NCBI GenBank assembly: GCA_019633985.1
Contig: JAHQWE010000005.1
Coordinates: forward strand, 1-64,000
DNA from: Acidiferrobacterales bacterium
GTDB lineage: Bacteria; Pseudomonadota; Gammaproteobacteria; Arenicellales; Poriferihabitantaceae
Length of the DNA stretch: 64,000 bases
Direction: 5' to 3'
Part shown: piece by piece, positions 1-8,424 of the stretch
Layout: the number at the start of each line of letters is the position of its first letter
Numbering within the stretch: position 1 is the first letter of the stretch
Notes under the pieces: generated by a model
What the model was told of the DNA's origin: nothing
Seen by the model: the letters and a program-made list of their open reading frames with translations, nothing else
The model's database searches: none
Program-made: the position numbers and the translations under genes

Positions 1-329
1 AGAAAATTTTCGATATCTTTTCCTCGCTCTCCCATGTTGAGTGCGAGCACCTCGAAAGACTGATCTGAAAAGTGATCTTTGAGTGCTTGGATAGACGGCA
101 ATTCATGCACGCAGGGTGGACACCATGTGGCCCAAAAATTGACAAGCAATACCTGCCCCTGAAAATCCTCGAGGGCAATCTGTTCTCCGGTCAGATCATT
201 CAGGCTGAATTTTTTCGCCGGCTCCCTATCGGCATTGGCGAGTAGGTTACCGACCGGAAGTACGAGGGCGAGGCTCAGAAAAGCGGTGAACAGCACATTT
301 TTCACTCTCTGGGATACGTCTAGTGCCAT
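1..329 (-). CDS. TlpA-family periplasmic thioredoxin-like protein (C-terminus off the window)
   Basis: Only the first 109 codons are present; the gene runs off the left edge. An N-terminal hydrophobic stretch (about residues 11-30) looks like a signal peptide or membrane anchor. It is followed by a thioredoxin/AhpC-type domain containing the redox motif WATWCPPC, as in TlpA/ResA proteins that reduce periplasmic disulfides, often for cytochrome maturation. The ATG at 329 overlaps the 3' end of the upstream CopD-like gene by 10 bases, so the two are probably co-transcribed and translationally coupled. The family is clear from the motif; the specific partner protein is not. Confidence 0.85.
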   Translation of the reverse strand, partial: MALDVSQRVKNVLFTAFLSLALVLPVGNLLANADREPAKKFSLNDLTGEQIALEDFQGQVLLVNFWATWCPPCVHELPSIQALKDHFSDQSFEVLALNMGERGKDIENF

Positions 330-778
330 GCTTTGAAGCCCGTAGCAATAATGATGACAAGGATGCCAAGAATTAAATTGGTGGCCACCAGTTTACGAAT
401 TGTCCCAAGAGCAAACCCCGCCACAGCATAGTCTTTTTCTTCGACCCCACGTTTAAGGTGCTTAAAGGGTGCGATGTACACAAACTTGAAGATTGCGGTC
501 ATGATGATGGCAATTGTCATCATCGCGAATATATATTTTCCAGCCCCCGAAAATCCGCCGTACTGTCCAATCAAGTAAAAGCCGGTTAGAAACAAAATGA
601 CAATGCACATCCAGACCCAGGGGAAAAACTTGCTAAAGACATTGGCCCACAGTGTGAGTCGTTCAGCGGGTTCGCTGCTCCCGAGCACGGGTCGCAAACA
701 GACATAGGCAAAAAACATTCCGCCAACCCACACGACGGCTGCGAGCACATGTAAGGCAGTGGCTATTGAAGTAAACAT
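320..778 (-). CDS. CopD-like four-helix inner-membrane protein
   Basis: The 152-residue product is almost all membrane: four hydrophobic helices (about residues 5-28, 48-70, 82-104 and 130-150) joined by short basic loops. The first helix carries a conserved-looking His in ALHVLAAVVWVGGMFF, which is typical of the CopD domain family. Relatives are linked to copper handling or simply annotated as conserved membrane proteins. It sits directly upstream of, and overlaps, a TlpA-type thioredoxin, which fits a role near copper or cytochrome assembly, but that is inference. The ATG at 778 is the only plausible start. Confidence 0.8.
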   Translation of the reverse strand: MFTSIATALHVLAAVVWVGGMFFAYVCLRPVLGSSEPAERLTLWANVFSKFFPWVWMCIVILFLTGFYLIGQYGGFSGAGKYIFAMMTIAIIMTAIFKFVYIAPFKHLKRGVEEKDYAVAGFALGTIRKLVATNLILGILVIIIATGFKAWH

Positions 779-859
779 AAGAAACGAAGAAAAAAGCGAA
801 GACTTAGACTGGTATTATGACAAGAAAAAGGGGTTTCAGGGCGAATACACACGATCAAG

Positions 860-1324
860 TCAGTTTTTCACAGCGGAGACTTCATAGCGCCAATCCGCGG
901 TCCCTTGAATACTCGCCGCACCAAAGTATAGGTTGGTTTGGAAGTCGCGGGCCTGTCCTGCAGGAACACGCGTGTTTAGTCTTGTCGTTTCCTGGCCAAC
1001 CGGTACACAGCCACCACTGTTGTCACAATCGAGTAAAAAAGTGGTGAGTATGGTTTCCCTCAGGGGAATCTCCTCGTGACTATTTTGCAGTCGACCGGAG
1101 ATACGATAGCTGCCACCATACGCGGGAACAACCGTCATATTCGACAGCGAAACATCCGAGATGGAAATGCGGGTGGTTTTCTGAACGACCTTGTCACTGG
1201 TCAACACCAGCGTTGCCACAACGGCGACAACCAGCAATCCAAAAACGGAAAACGCGATTTTCGGAAATTTCCCCGAGATGAGAAACAATCCGATCAGAAT
1301 GACCGCAAGCAGCGCCCATTGCAT
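860..1324 (-). CDS. Hypothetical membrane-anchored protein with a beta-rich periplasmic domain
   Basis: I do not recognise a family. Starting at the ATG at 1324, which is preceded by a good AAGGGG ribosome-binding site, the product has 154 residues. Two hydrophobic segments (about 2-19 and 23-43) form a hairpin or tandem anchor. The rest is predominantly beta, with a DCDNSGGC loop whose two cysteines could form a disulfide in the periplasm. The longer reading frame up to 1447 adds 41 residues with no hydrophobic or domain character and would cross the next gene's start, so I reject that start. Confidence 0.6.
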   Translation of the reverse strand: MQWALLAVILIGLFLISGKFPKIAFSVFGLLVVAVVATLVLTSDKVVQKTTRISISDVSLSNMTVVPAYGGSYRISGRLQNSHEEIPLRETILTTFLLDCDNSGGCVPVGQETTRLNTRVPAGQARDFQTNLYFGAASIQGTADWRYEVSAVKN

Positions 1325-1446
1325 AATATACCCCTTGACGTATGGCGAGGGTTTTCGCACTAAAAATTTATAGTGCTTGTGCGCCCTCAATAAAAACTGA
1401 AAGTATGCTGGGTTTTGCGGTGAGTTGCTAGCGGCGTAAGAAGTCA

Positions 1447-1755
1447 ATGAATATGAATGACAAAATCAGTATCGAAAATGTGAACGTCCCGGGGCTGGTG
1501 ACTAACGTCGACCGGTCAAAATATGAGGCAATGCGAGAAGCCATGTTCCGTATTCTTCCTGATTCATCCCCTGGTCTGACACACAATGAAATCATGCAGG
1601 CTCTTTTAGATGAGCTTCCGGCCGAATTGTTTCCGGGCGGCGCCAAACGCGGCTGGTGGTCGAAGACGGTTCAGCTTGATCTGGAAGCCAAAGGAGAACT
1701 GGCGCGAGAAAACACCAAGCCACTCAGGTGGTATCTCAATCGCGACGGCGGCTAG
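1447..1755 (+). CDS. Small conserved protein (DUF6958-like)
   Basis: This 102-residue soluble protein has the arrangement IEN..PG...VD..KY.AMR near the N-terminus, then a helical segment, then ELFPGGAKRGWWSKTVQLDLEAK and a C-terminal K.LRW. I recognise this as a small conserved bacterial family annotated as DUF6958; no function is established. The pattern (variable helices, then a conserved GWW.K.VQLDLEA block) is compatible with a winged-helix-like fold, which is inference. It starts opposite the divergent membrane-protein gene. A second in-frame ATG lies at 1453. Confidence 0.65.
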   Translation: MNMNDKISIENVNVPGLVTNVDRSKYEAMREAMFRILPDSSPGLTHNEIMQALLDELPAELFPGGAKRGWWSKTVQLDLEAKGELARENTKPLRWYLNRDGG

Positions 1756-1830
1756 CTCTGCACCGCTTACACACCCTCATGATTTGATACACTTCGGACA
1801 GCTTATTTCAGAACACAGCCATCGTTTAAC

Positions 1831-2166
1831 ATGAATCGTCACGGATTTTTAGAAGAGGTCGAAAAGCGGTTTAACGATCTTTTTCGAACATCAAAAAGAG
1901 GCCATATACCGCCCGCGGAGCAGAGACACAAACTTGAAGGGTTTGTCGAGGCTGGTATTTTTCTCGGTCTGGTCAGAAACGAGGAAGTGGATGCGCTCAT
2001 TGAACAAATTCACCTTTCTGTATTTGGAATGACAATGGAAGAGCACAGGCTGCACCACGCTACTTCCTGGTCGAAGTCAAAAATAGACTACTCTCCGTAC
2101 GACGAGCCTACCTTCGAACGCCTTTCGTCTAATAAACCGGGTGGTTCTGCACTCGGCAACAACTGA
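1831..2166 (+). CDS. Hypothetical small cytoplasmic protein
   Basis: The 111-residue product is soluble and mostly helical in its first 75 residues, with a charged N-terminus and a polar, probably disordered tail ending in Gly/Asn. It has no cysteines, no signal peptide and no motif I can assign. It lies between two other small genes on the same strand with short gaps, so it may belong to the same transcription unit. Codon use looks coding and the frame is uninterrupted, but this remains a hypothetical gene. Confidence 0.5.
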   Translation: MNRHGFLEEVEKRFNDLFRTSKRGHIPPAEQRHKLEGFVEAGIFLGLVRNEEVDALIEQIHLSVFGMTMEEHRLHHATSWSKSKIDYSPYDEPTFERLSSNKPGGSALGNN

Positions 2167-2189
2167 ATCTTTCACGCTCTAAAATCAAC

Positions 2190-2597
2190 ATGTTTGCAAC
2201 ACGTATCTTGGCGATTGTTTCAATTGCCATCCTTGTTTTTACAGAATCTTCTCTTTCTTATGCTGAAGAAACCAACCGCATCGGCTACGAGACGGTTGAG
2301 CAGGTTTTTGACGCAATGGAAGCGAATCCGGATGCAGCACGTACAGATTATGAAGGCTGGATTATCTATAACATCGCCAACAATGGGAGCTATACACTTT
2401 GGTCTATCACCCCAGAGGATCATCCGGCAAACCCGACGGCGATTCGCAGAGACGTGATGTCCAAGGACGGGGTAGTGACGATTCAAATGCAGGCATTGTG
2501 TCAGGCTGAAAAATCGCATTGCGATCCGCTGATTGAAGAATTTAAAGAAATCAACGCGGGGATCAAGCAAAGAATGGAAAGTGGCAACAACGGCTGA
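2190..2597 (+). CDS. Hypothetical secreted protein
   Basis: The 135-residue product begins with a clear Sec signal peptide: a hydrophobic core at about residues 5-20 and a likely cleavage site after SYA near residue 25. The mature part is acidic, contains one cysteine pair (ALCQAEKSHC), and ends in a charged helix. I do not recognise the family. Its 3' end overlaps the start of the YjdF-like membrane gene by 17 bases in another frame, suggesting translational coupling. Confidence 0.6.
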   Translation: MFATRILAIVSIAILVFTESSLSYAEETNRIGYETVEQVFDAMEANPDAARTDYEGWIIYNIANNGSYTLWSITPEDHPANPTAIRRDVMSKDGVVTIQMQALCQAEKSHCDPLIEEFKEINAGIKQRMESGNNG

Positions 2598-3216
2598 TCG
2601 TCGACCTGCGATTGGCTACAGCCAATTGATTTGGCTGGCCATCTTTGTTGCTGTATTTATTTGGTCCGCAATAGAACCCAAGGATCGCTTTACCTGGGTT
2701 TTGGAAGTCGCACCAGCAGTCATCGGGCTAGCCCTTATGTTGGTGGCGTGGTTCCGGTTTCCGCCCACCAGTTTACTCACAGCGCTGGTACTTGTTCATG
2801 CGGTGGTGTTGATGGTGGGTGGGCACTATACCTACGCGGAAGTACCGCTGTTTGACACATTCAGAGACTGGTTTGGATCAACGCGCAATAATTACGACAA
2901 AGTCGGACATTTTATGCAAGGCTTTGCTCCTGCTGTTTTGGCGCGGGAAGTGATGATCAGAAATCACGTAGTCAATGGCAAATACTGGACTCATCTCATG
3001 GTAGTGAGCATATGTCTGGCATTTAGTGCGTTTTATGAATTGCTGGAATGGCTCGCGGCTGAATTCACCGGAGACTCTGCCGAAGCGTTCCTCGGTACCC
3101 AGGGCTATGTCTGGGATACCCAAACAGATATGGCGTTTGCTCTGCTGGGCGCACTGGCGGCTCTCATATTGCTCACAAAACTTCACGATCGCCAGCTGGA
3201 TGCGCTCCACAATTAA
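2581..3216 (+). CDS. yjdF: DUF2238 (YjdF-type) inner-membrane protein
   Basis: From the GTG at 2581 the product has 211 residues, close to the 209 of E. coli YjdF. It has about six hydrophobic helices, and between them the family pattern HYTYAEVPL, then NNYDKVGHFMQGF, then FSAFYELLEWLAA and QGYVWDTQTDMAFALLG, with conserved acidic and His residues near the membrane. A TTG at 2533 would give a longer N-terminus but has no ribosome-binding site, so I chose the GTG. The function of the family is not known to me. Confidence 0.85.
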   Translation: MATTADRRPAIGYSQLIWLAIFVAVFIWSAIEPKDRFTWVLEVAPAVIGLALMLVAWFRFPPTSLLTALVLVHAVVLMVGGHYTYAEVPLFDTFRDWFGSTRNNYDKVGHFMQGFAPAVLAREVMIRNHVVNGKYWTHLMVVSICLAFSAFYELLEWLAAEFTGDSAEAFLGTQGYVWDTQTDMAFALLGALAALILLTKLHDRQLDALHN

Positions 3217-3239
3217 ATTGATGACAAAGGAACACTGTG

Positions 3240-3590
3240 ATGACCAACACTAAAATTAACTATATCGAGCTACCGGCCAGTGATATCGAAAAGGTCAAAC
3301 GGTTTTATGGAAAAACTTTTGGTTGGACATTTGAAGACTACGGCCCCGATTATTGCGCTTTTAACGATGGTAGCAATGATGGTGGTTTTTATCGTTCACC
3401 GCTTCATACTGACAGCGACGCTGGAGCTGCCCTGGTGGTGTTATATACCGAACATCTCGAGCAAGTGCTTGATCGCGTAACTGAAAATGGAGGAGTGATT
3501 CACAAACCCATCTTTTCTTTCCCGGGCGGCAGGCGTTTTCACTTCAAAGACCCCAATCAAAATGAACTGGCGGTGTGGAGTGATCAGTAG
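3240..3590 (+). CDS. VOC (glyoxalase/bleomycin-resistance fold) protein
   Basis: This is a 116-residue single VOC unit. It shows IELPASDIEKVKRFYGKTFGW at the N-terminus (first beta-alpha element), then a GGFYR strand, and ends with the typical FKDPNQNELAVW block, where the Glu is a usual metal ligand. Substrate cannot be read from sequence; relatives include dioxygenases, isomerases and resistance proteins. The ATG at 3240 follows an AAAGGA ribosome-binding site; an overlapping GTG lies three bases upstream. It is the first of a tight run of same-strand genes continuing to 5563. Confidence 0.8.
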   Translation: MTNTKINYIELPASDIEKVKRFYGKTFGWTFEDYGPDYCAFNDGSNDGGFYRSPLHTDSDAGAALVVLYTEHLEQVLDRVTENGGVIHKPIFSFPGGRRFHFKDPNQNELAVWSDQ

Positions 3591-3602
3591 CGGTATCCGG
3601 AT

Positions 3603-4073
3603 ATGACCCCCGCAGTTTTAGCAGCGCAAAAAGCCGGTTTAGCTATCTCGCTACATGAATATGATCATGATCCGGCTTCCGATTCGTACGGCGAAGAAGC
3701 GGCAGAAAAGCTCGGGGTTGATGTCGGTGCCATCTTTAAAACCCTGGTAGTTCAAACTGGCTCTAAAAAACTGGTCGTCGCAGTTATCCCAGTGCGGCAT
3801 TCGCTCAACCTGAAGAGGGTGGCTTCTGCAGCGGGAGAAAAAAAAGCAGAGATGGCAGACAAAACCCTGGTACAGAGAACGACCGGATATGTGCTCGGTG
3901 GGGTTAGTCCGCTGGGGCAGCGAAAAGCGCTCACTACAGTGATTGATTCTCTTGCAAAGGAACAGGCAAAGATCTATGTCAGCGGAGGCAGACGTGGGCT
4001 GGATATCGCGATCAGTCCGGCCGATCTTGCCGCGGCGACCAGGGCATCGTTCGCCGATTTGATTCGTACATGA
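3603..4073 (+). CDS. ybaK: YbaK/EbsC-type Cys-tRNA(Pro) deacylase
   Basis: The 156-residue protein is full-length for YbaK, a trans-editing enzyme that hydrolyses Cys mischarged onto tRNA(Pro). The conserved Lys lies in AIFKTLVV (about residue 46). The RHSLNLKRVASAAGEKKAEMAD block, the GYVLGGVSPLGQRK loop and the terminal YVSGGRRGLDIAISPADL segment are all present. It stands 12 bases after the VOC gene and 4 bases before the hotdog gene, consistent with one operon. Confidence 0.92.
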   Translation: MTPAVLAAQKAGLAISLHEYDHDPASDSYGEEAAEKLGVDVGAIFKTLVVQTGSKKLVVAVIPVRHSLNLKRVASAAGEKKAEMADKTLVQRTTGYVLGGVSPLGQRKALTTVIDSLAKEQAKIYVSGGRRGLDIAISPADLAAATRASFADLIRT

Positions 4074-4077
4074 CAAT

Positions 4078-4578
4078 ATGTATTCACTAGACTGGTTTAA
4101 GCGCCCGAAGTTGTTCCGCCGGATACTCAATTTGTGGCCCCCAATGTGGGGTGCAGGCATTTCTGTGCAAGAAGTGTCTGATGATTTTCGTTACGGAAAG
4201 GTGCGGCTTCGAATGGGGCTAACCAATCGCAACTTTATGGGCACCCATTTTGGTGGCAGCTTATTTGCGATGACCGACATGATGTATGTATTCATGTTGC
4301 TACGCTATCTGGGAGAGGATCATATTATCTGGGATCAGTCAGCCCGTATTGAGTTTGTAAAACCTGGCAGAGGAAATGTTTACGCTGAGTTTTACCTGAC
4401 GGAAGAGCGGGTAGAGGTGATTCGCGCGAAAGCAGCGAGCGGAGAGAAATGCCTCGAAGAATTTGCAGTGGAAGTGAAAGATAAAGAAGGAAAGCTCATC
4501 GCGAGAGTACATCGAACGGTATACATCCGCCTGAAAAAGAACAGGCAGTCAACAACCGGCAAAAGCCAGGAAGATTAA
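4078..4578 (+). CDS. DUF4442-type hotdog-fold thioesterase-like protein
   Basis: The 166-residue product fits the DUF4442 branch of the PaaI-like hotdog superfamily, putative acyl-CoA thioesterases. Visible features are the LTNRNFMGTHFGGSLFAMTD segment (central hotdog helix with its preceding loop) and following strands such as ARIEFVKPGRG. The C-terminal 20 residues are basic and polar. It lies 4 bases after ybaK and 1 base before the quinone reductase, so co-transcription is very likely. The substrate is unknown. Confidence 0.8.
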   Translation: MYSLDWFKRPKLFRRILNLWPPMWGAGISVQEVSDDFRYGKVRLRMGLTNRNFMGTHFGGSLFAMTDMMYVFMLLRYLGEDHIIWDQSARIEFVKPGRGNVYAEFYLTEERVEVIRAKAASGEKCLEEFAVEVKDKEGKLIARVHRTVYIRLKKNRQSTTGKSQED

Positions 4579-4579
4579 T

Positions 4580-5563
4580 ATGCGTGCAATTTGGTTCCAT
4601 GAAAGCGGAGATGCTGACAAAGTAATGCAGCTTGGAGAGAAAACACCACCAGCTCCAGGTCCCGGGGAAGTGTTGGTGAGGTTGCACGCTTCAGGTGTGA
4701 ATCCCTCCGACGTAAAGAAAAGGGCGGGTGCGCAACCTGCCGGATTCGTCGACGGGTTTGTGATTCCCCATAGCGATGGGGCGGGAATAGTTTCAGAAGT
4801 TGGGATGGGGGTGAGTGGACTAAAAGTGGGTGATCGGGTCTGGGTGTATCAGGCTCAATATCAGCGGCACTGGGGAACCGCCGCAGAATTGGTGGTGTTA
4901 CCCGAAGCGAGAGTGATCCCATTGCCTGAACAGGCATCCTACGCGATTGGGGCATGCGCAGGGATCCCGATGATGACCGCGCATCGTTGTGTATTTGCGG
5001 ATGGCGATGTTGCTGGAAAAACCGTGCTGGTAACGGGCGCATCGGGAAGAGTGGGCTACTATGCTGCGCAGTGGGCAAAGCAGGCAGGCGCTAATGTCAT
5101 TGCTACCGCGGGGAGCGAATCACGTTGTGATCAGGCGACGCAAACCGGTGCAGATCACGTGTTGAACTATCGCGAAACCGATCTGGTTTCTGCGATCAAG
5201 GATATTACCAACGGCATTGGTGTAGATCGAATCGTCGACGTGGAGTTTGGGCGCAATATTGAAACCAGCAGTCAAATTCTAAAAACCAGTGGCGTTATCG
5301 CGAGCTATTCCTCTTCCAAAGAGATGCAACCGACTATCCCGTTTTACCCACTGATGTTTAATAACATCACAATGCAGCTGGTATTGGTCTACAACATGCC
5401 CGAAGCTGCCAAACAGGCCGCCGCTGAAGGTATTACCCAGGCACTGGCAACCGACGCGCTTAAGCATCGGATCGCCGAGAGTTATGCACTGGAGGAAACT
5501 GCCAGGGCACATCAGGCAATCGAAACCGGTGGACTGGATGGGTGCGTGGTAGTGGAGTTTTAA
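4580..5563 (+). CDS. NADPH:quinone reductase-like MDR oxidoreductase
   Basis: The 327-residue protein matches zinc-independent members of the medium-chain dehydrogenase family. It has a GroES-like N-terminal half (PGPGEVLVRLHASGVNPSD) and a Rossmann half whose nucleotide-binding motif is VLVTGASGRVGYYAAQWAKQ (about residues 150-170). The structural and catalytic zinc cysteines of alcohol dehydrogenases are absent, pointing to quinone or enone reduction with NADPH. It ends only 6 bases before the convergent gene, and no terminator is visible between them. Confidence 0.88.
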   Translation: MRAIWFHESGDADKVMQLGEKTPPAPGPGEVLVRLHASGVNPSDVKKRAGAQPAGFVDGFVIPHSDGAGIVSEVGMGVSGLKVGDRVWVYQAQYQRHWGTAAELVVLPEARVIPLPEQASYAIGACAGIPMMTAHRCVFADGDVAGKTVLVTGASGRVGYYAAQWAKQAGANVIATAGSESRCDQATQTGADHVLNYRETDLVSAIKDITNGIGVDRIVDVEFGRNIETSSQILKTSGVIASYSSSKEMQPTIPFYPLMFNNITMQLVLVYNMPEAAKQAAAEGITQALATDALKHRIAESYALEETARAHQAIETGGLDGCVVVEF

Positions 5564-5569
5564 CTTGTT

Positions 5570-6220
5570 TTAACGCGCCTTGGCAACGGGCAGATCACCC
5601 AGACGTCGATATTCCTTGGTGTCCAGCTGTTCTCTTTGCTGTAAATAGGTCAGCGCCATTTCGGTCATATCCAAACCCCAGAATAGCTCACTTTCAACTT
5701 CGATGGTGGGCACGCCAAAGATACCTTTTTGGATGGCTCCTTCGGTATTGGTCTTGAGCTGTTCTTTGACCGCCGGTTCGGTAATCAGCTTGGCAGCATT
5801 TTTAAATCCCGGCAAAGTTTCCAACGTTTCCAGGGAAGAGAAACTGGCATCGTCTGCGCTATCTACCCAAACGTGATGGAACAACTGTGCAATTACTTGC
5901 GGTGTATTGCGGTGGGCCAGTGCTAACCGAAGCATAGGAAGGGGATTGAAAGGATGGGCCGCTGGCGCCTGAAAAGGAATGTCATGTTTTTCTGCATACC
6001 AGTGACAATAGCGGTAGGTCATTTGTCGCTTGGCCGGAATTTCCGCCGGCCCTTTTTGACCAAAATGATTGAGCAGGCCGGCAAACAAAACCGGGGTGTA
6101 TTCTATGACCAGGTCGTCCCGCTTTACCACTTCGCTTTGCAGTCGACAAAATTGCAGGTAGGCGAAAGGAGAGATAAAGTCGTAGTACCAGCGAACTGAT
6201 TTGTGATCAGAGGACGACAT
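5570..6220 (-). CDS. 2-hydroxychromene-2-carboxylate isomerase-like (DsbA/GST-kappa) protein
   Basis: From the ATG at 6220 (GGAGAAAAG upstream) the product has 216 residues. The N-terminal YYDFISPFAYLQ replaces the CxxC of DsbA with Ser-Pro-Phe, the signature of the HCCA isomerase / GST-kappa branch, which uses glutathione. The C-terminal GIFGVPTIEVESELFWGLDM supplies the cis-Pro loop and the dimer region. Such enzymes act in naphthalene-type aromatic catabolism or as generic glutathione transferases; no catabolic cluster is present here, so the substrate is open. Confidence 0.85.
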   Translation of the reverse strand: MSSSDHKSVRWYYDFISPFAYLQFCRLQSEVVKRDDLVIEYTPVLFAGLLNHFGQKGPAEIPAKRQMTYRYCHWYAEKHDIPFQAPAAHPFNPLPMLRLALAHRNTPQVIAQLFHHVWVDSADDASFSSLETLETLPGFKNAAKLITEPAVKEQLKTNTEGAIQKGIFGVPTIEVESELFWGLDMTEMALTYLQQREQLDTKEYRRLGDLPVAKAR

Positions 6221-6436
6221 GGTGAGCTTTTCTCCTGATGGACTCAAAAACCAAAAGAACAATCTGTGACAGGCGCCTACGCCGAATGAAAATGATAATA
6301 GCTCGATTCGATTTCATTTCCACTTAGTTGTTCTCGGTTAAGAAATAGTTGATGGGTTCAAATTTTGATCAGTTGTTCGATCGAAAGTCTATCTGGTTAA
6401 ACAGGTTTGGACGATGGCCCGAAGAGGTAGAAGGAG

Positions 6437-7192
6437 TTAACAAGGTATATCCGGGAATGCAGCAGATCGACTACCGGCGATAGGTTGATTGTTTTCATCG
6501 TGATAAGTAAACACCAGTGAGTACTTCACCTGGTCAGTTTGATTACGTCCAGCTGCATGCAGGGTTTTGCAGTGAAAAAACAAAACATCCCCTGCTTCCA
6601 TGTCTGCACTAATCGCGCTGTTGATAAGGGCCTGGTTTTCCTCCAGATCTGTCCGTAAAAAATATGCGGCGTCATAATATCCTCGATCCAGATCGTGCTG
6701 GTGTGTGCCGGGAATAAGGTGCATACCGCCGTTTTGATCAAACTCCTTTCCCAAAGCAAGCCAAACGCTAATAAGCTCTGGTTGGTCGAACAGCCAGTAG
6801 CGGATGTCCTGGTGCCACAGCGTTGCACTACTAAACCCGGGGTGTTTGGTCATGATGCAGTTATGGTGGTTCTGCGAGACCTGGATGCGCTCGGCCCCCA
6901 TGAGTTGCTTGACTCTCTCGACGACATGGGGTGATGTGGACCAGTCGCGGAACAAAGCATCACGGGTATAGGCATGAAGCAGCCGTCTTGGGGTGTCACC
7001 GCCCTCAGAGAGCCGATCTGCCGGAGATCCCGGATAGTGCACATCGGTTTCAAACTCTAATGGTGCTAACGGCGGATTGAGTGACTTCTTGATGTGCGCG
7101 ATCATGGCTTCGCAGGTTGCATTGTCGGCGAGGCGGCGTTCAACCAGAAACCCCTGCTTCTCAAACTCTTGGATCTGCTGTTGGTTAAACAT
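6437..7192 (-). CDS. Phytanoyl-CoA dioxygenase (PhyH) family oxygenase
   Basis: The 251-residue product is an Fe(II)/2-oxoglutarate oxygenase. The metal triad is visible as WHQDIRYW (His and Asp, about residues 126-128) and the distal His in HCKTLHAAGRN, followed by an Arg suited to bind 2-oxoglutarate. GGMHLIPGTHQHD is typical of the family. Substrates range from acyl-CoAs to small metabolites and cannot be inferred. It stands alone between intergenic stretches of 216 and 290 bases. Confidence 0.87.
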   Translation of the reverse strand: MFNQQQIQEFEKQGFLVERRLADNATCEAMIAHIKKSLNPPLAPLEFETDVHYPGSPADRLSEGGDTPRRLLHAYTRDALFRDWSTSPHVVERVKQLMGAERIQVSQNHHNCIMTKHPGFSSATLWHQDIRYWLFDQPELISVWLALGKEFDQNGGMHLIPGTHQHDLDRGYYDAAYFLRTDLEENQALINSAISADMEAGDVLFFHCKTLHAAGRNQTDQVKYSLVFTYHDENNQPIAGSRSAAFPDIPC

Positions 7193-7482
7193 GTCGGATC
7201 TCGGTTACGTCTAGGAATTGTTGTCCAATGTTCGCCATTCTGTTGCCCGAAGGTTTCTTCAATCACATTTCTATAGTATACCGACAGTCCCGCCTGAACA
7301 TTCCAAAAAAAAGTTGATCCGAATGCAGTGTAATCGATTGAAGAATCTCCATATGCTCGGAGTTTCTTGCGAAACCTTCACCGTCATGAGATTAACGCTT
7401 ATCAAATGAATTGGCTGCAATCCCTGAACCCTGGTTCCTTGTTTCTCATCTCGGTATCGAGAAGCGCTATCCACTAATCGCC

Positions 7483-8376
7483 ATGTCCAACGCTACAGTG
7501 ATTCGTCGGGCAACGCACCGCGACGTTGCCAAGCTGCTATTTGTTGGCGCAATTTGGGGCGCGTCATTTATATTTATCGCGCTGGCATTGCAGGGTTTTG
7601 GCCCGATTACCATCGCCGCAGGTCGCATTTCTCTCGCAGCGGTGGTGTTGTTATTCATTTGCGTAATGAGAGGTTATCAATTGTGGAGACCGGCCACCGA
7701 CTGGCGCAAGATGATTTTGATCGGTTCTCTCAATAGTGCGTTGCCATTTTTTCTGATTAGCTGGGGCATGCAGTTTATCTCCAGTGCAGAGGCTGCGCTG
7801 TTAATGGCTTCGGGTACGTTTTTTGCACTCGTGCTTTCCCATTTTTTGTCCGCGGATGAACGGTTTAATGTCAACCGCGTTGTGGGTATCTCCATCGGTT
7901 TCTGTGGAGTCATCTTGCTGGTGTTGCACGATTTGCTGGTGTCAGAAACCGGTAGCGTGAAAGGTCAGCTTGCTGTGATCGGAGCCGGGGCGAGCTATGC
8001 AAGCTCTTCGGTATTAAGCCGTCGCATCTCACATATCCCACCGCTGCCGGCATCGGCAAGTATTTTGGTCACAACTTGTGTTTACATGTTGCCCCTCGCG
8101 TTTTGGTTTGAGCAACCATTGGTAACAGAAGCGAATATTGGTGCGATTTTGTCTTTGGTCACACTTGGCGTAGTGGGTACCGCTATCGCCTACGTGATTC
8201 GCCTGCAAATTATTGCCGATAACGGCGCCGTATTTATGGCTCAAGTAGGCTATCTCGTCCCGCTGTTTGGCGTGATCTGGAGCTGGCTGTTTTTGTCGGA
8301 ACCGGTAGGTGCTGCAACGATAGCCGCTCTTGCCGCGATTCTTTGCGGAATAGCGATAACGCGACGCGGCACCTGA
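7483..8376 (+). CDS. EamA/DMT-superfamily transporter
   Basis: From the ATG at 7483 the product has 297 residues and about ten transmembrane helices in two repeats. The first repeat begins LLFVGAIWGASFIF, and the second is marked by AVIGAGASYASSSVLSRR. This is the RhtA/YdcZ-like drug/metabolite transporter fold, usually exporting amino acids or small metabolites. An upstream TTG at 7411 would add 24 residues without a clear ribosome-binding site. It precedes the APH-fold kinase by 48 bases. Confidence 0.85.
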   Translation: MSNATVIRRATHRDVAKLLFVGAIWGASFIFIALALQGFGPITIAAGRISLAAVVLLFICVMRGYQLWRPATDWRKMILIGSLNSALPFFLISWGMQFISSAEAALLMASGTFFALVLSHFLSADERFNVNRVVGISIGFCGVILLVLHDLLVSETGSVKGQLAVIGAGASYASSSVLSRRISHIPPLPASASILVTTCVYMLPLAFWFEQPLVTEANIGAILSLVTLGVVGTAIAYVIRLQIIADNGAVFMAQVGYLVPLFGVIWSWLFLSEPVGAATIAALAAILCGIAITRRGT

Positions 8377-8424
8377 TTGTGAAGCAACGGAATATCAAAA
8401 CCTGCAGACTTATGGTTAGTAAAG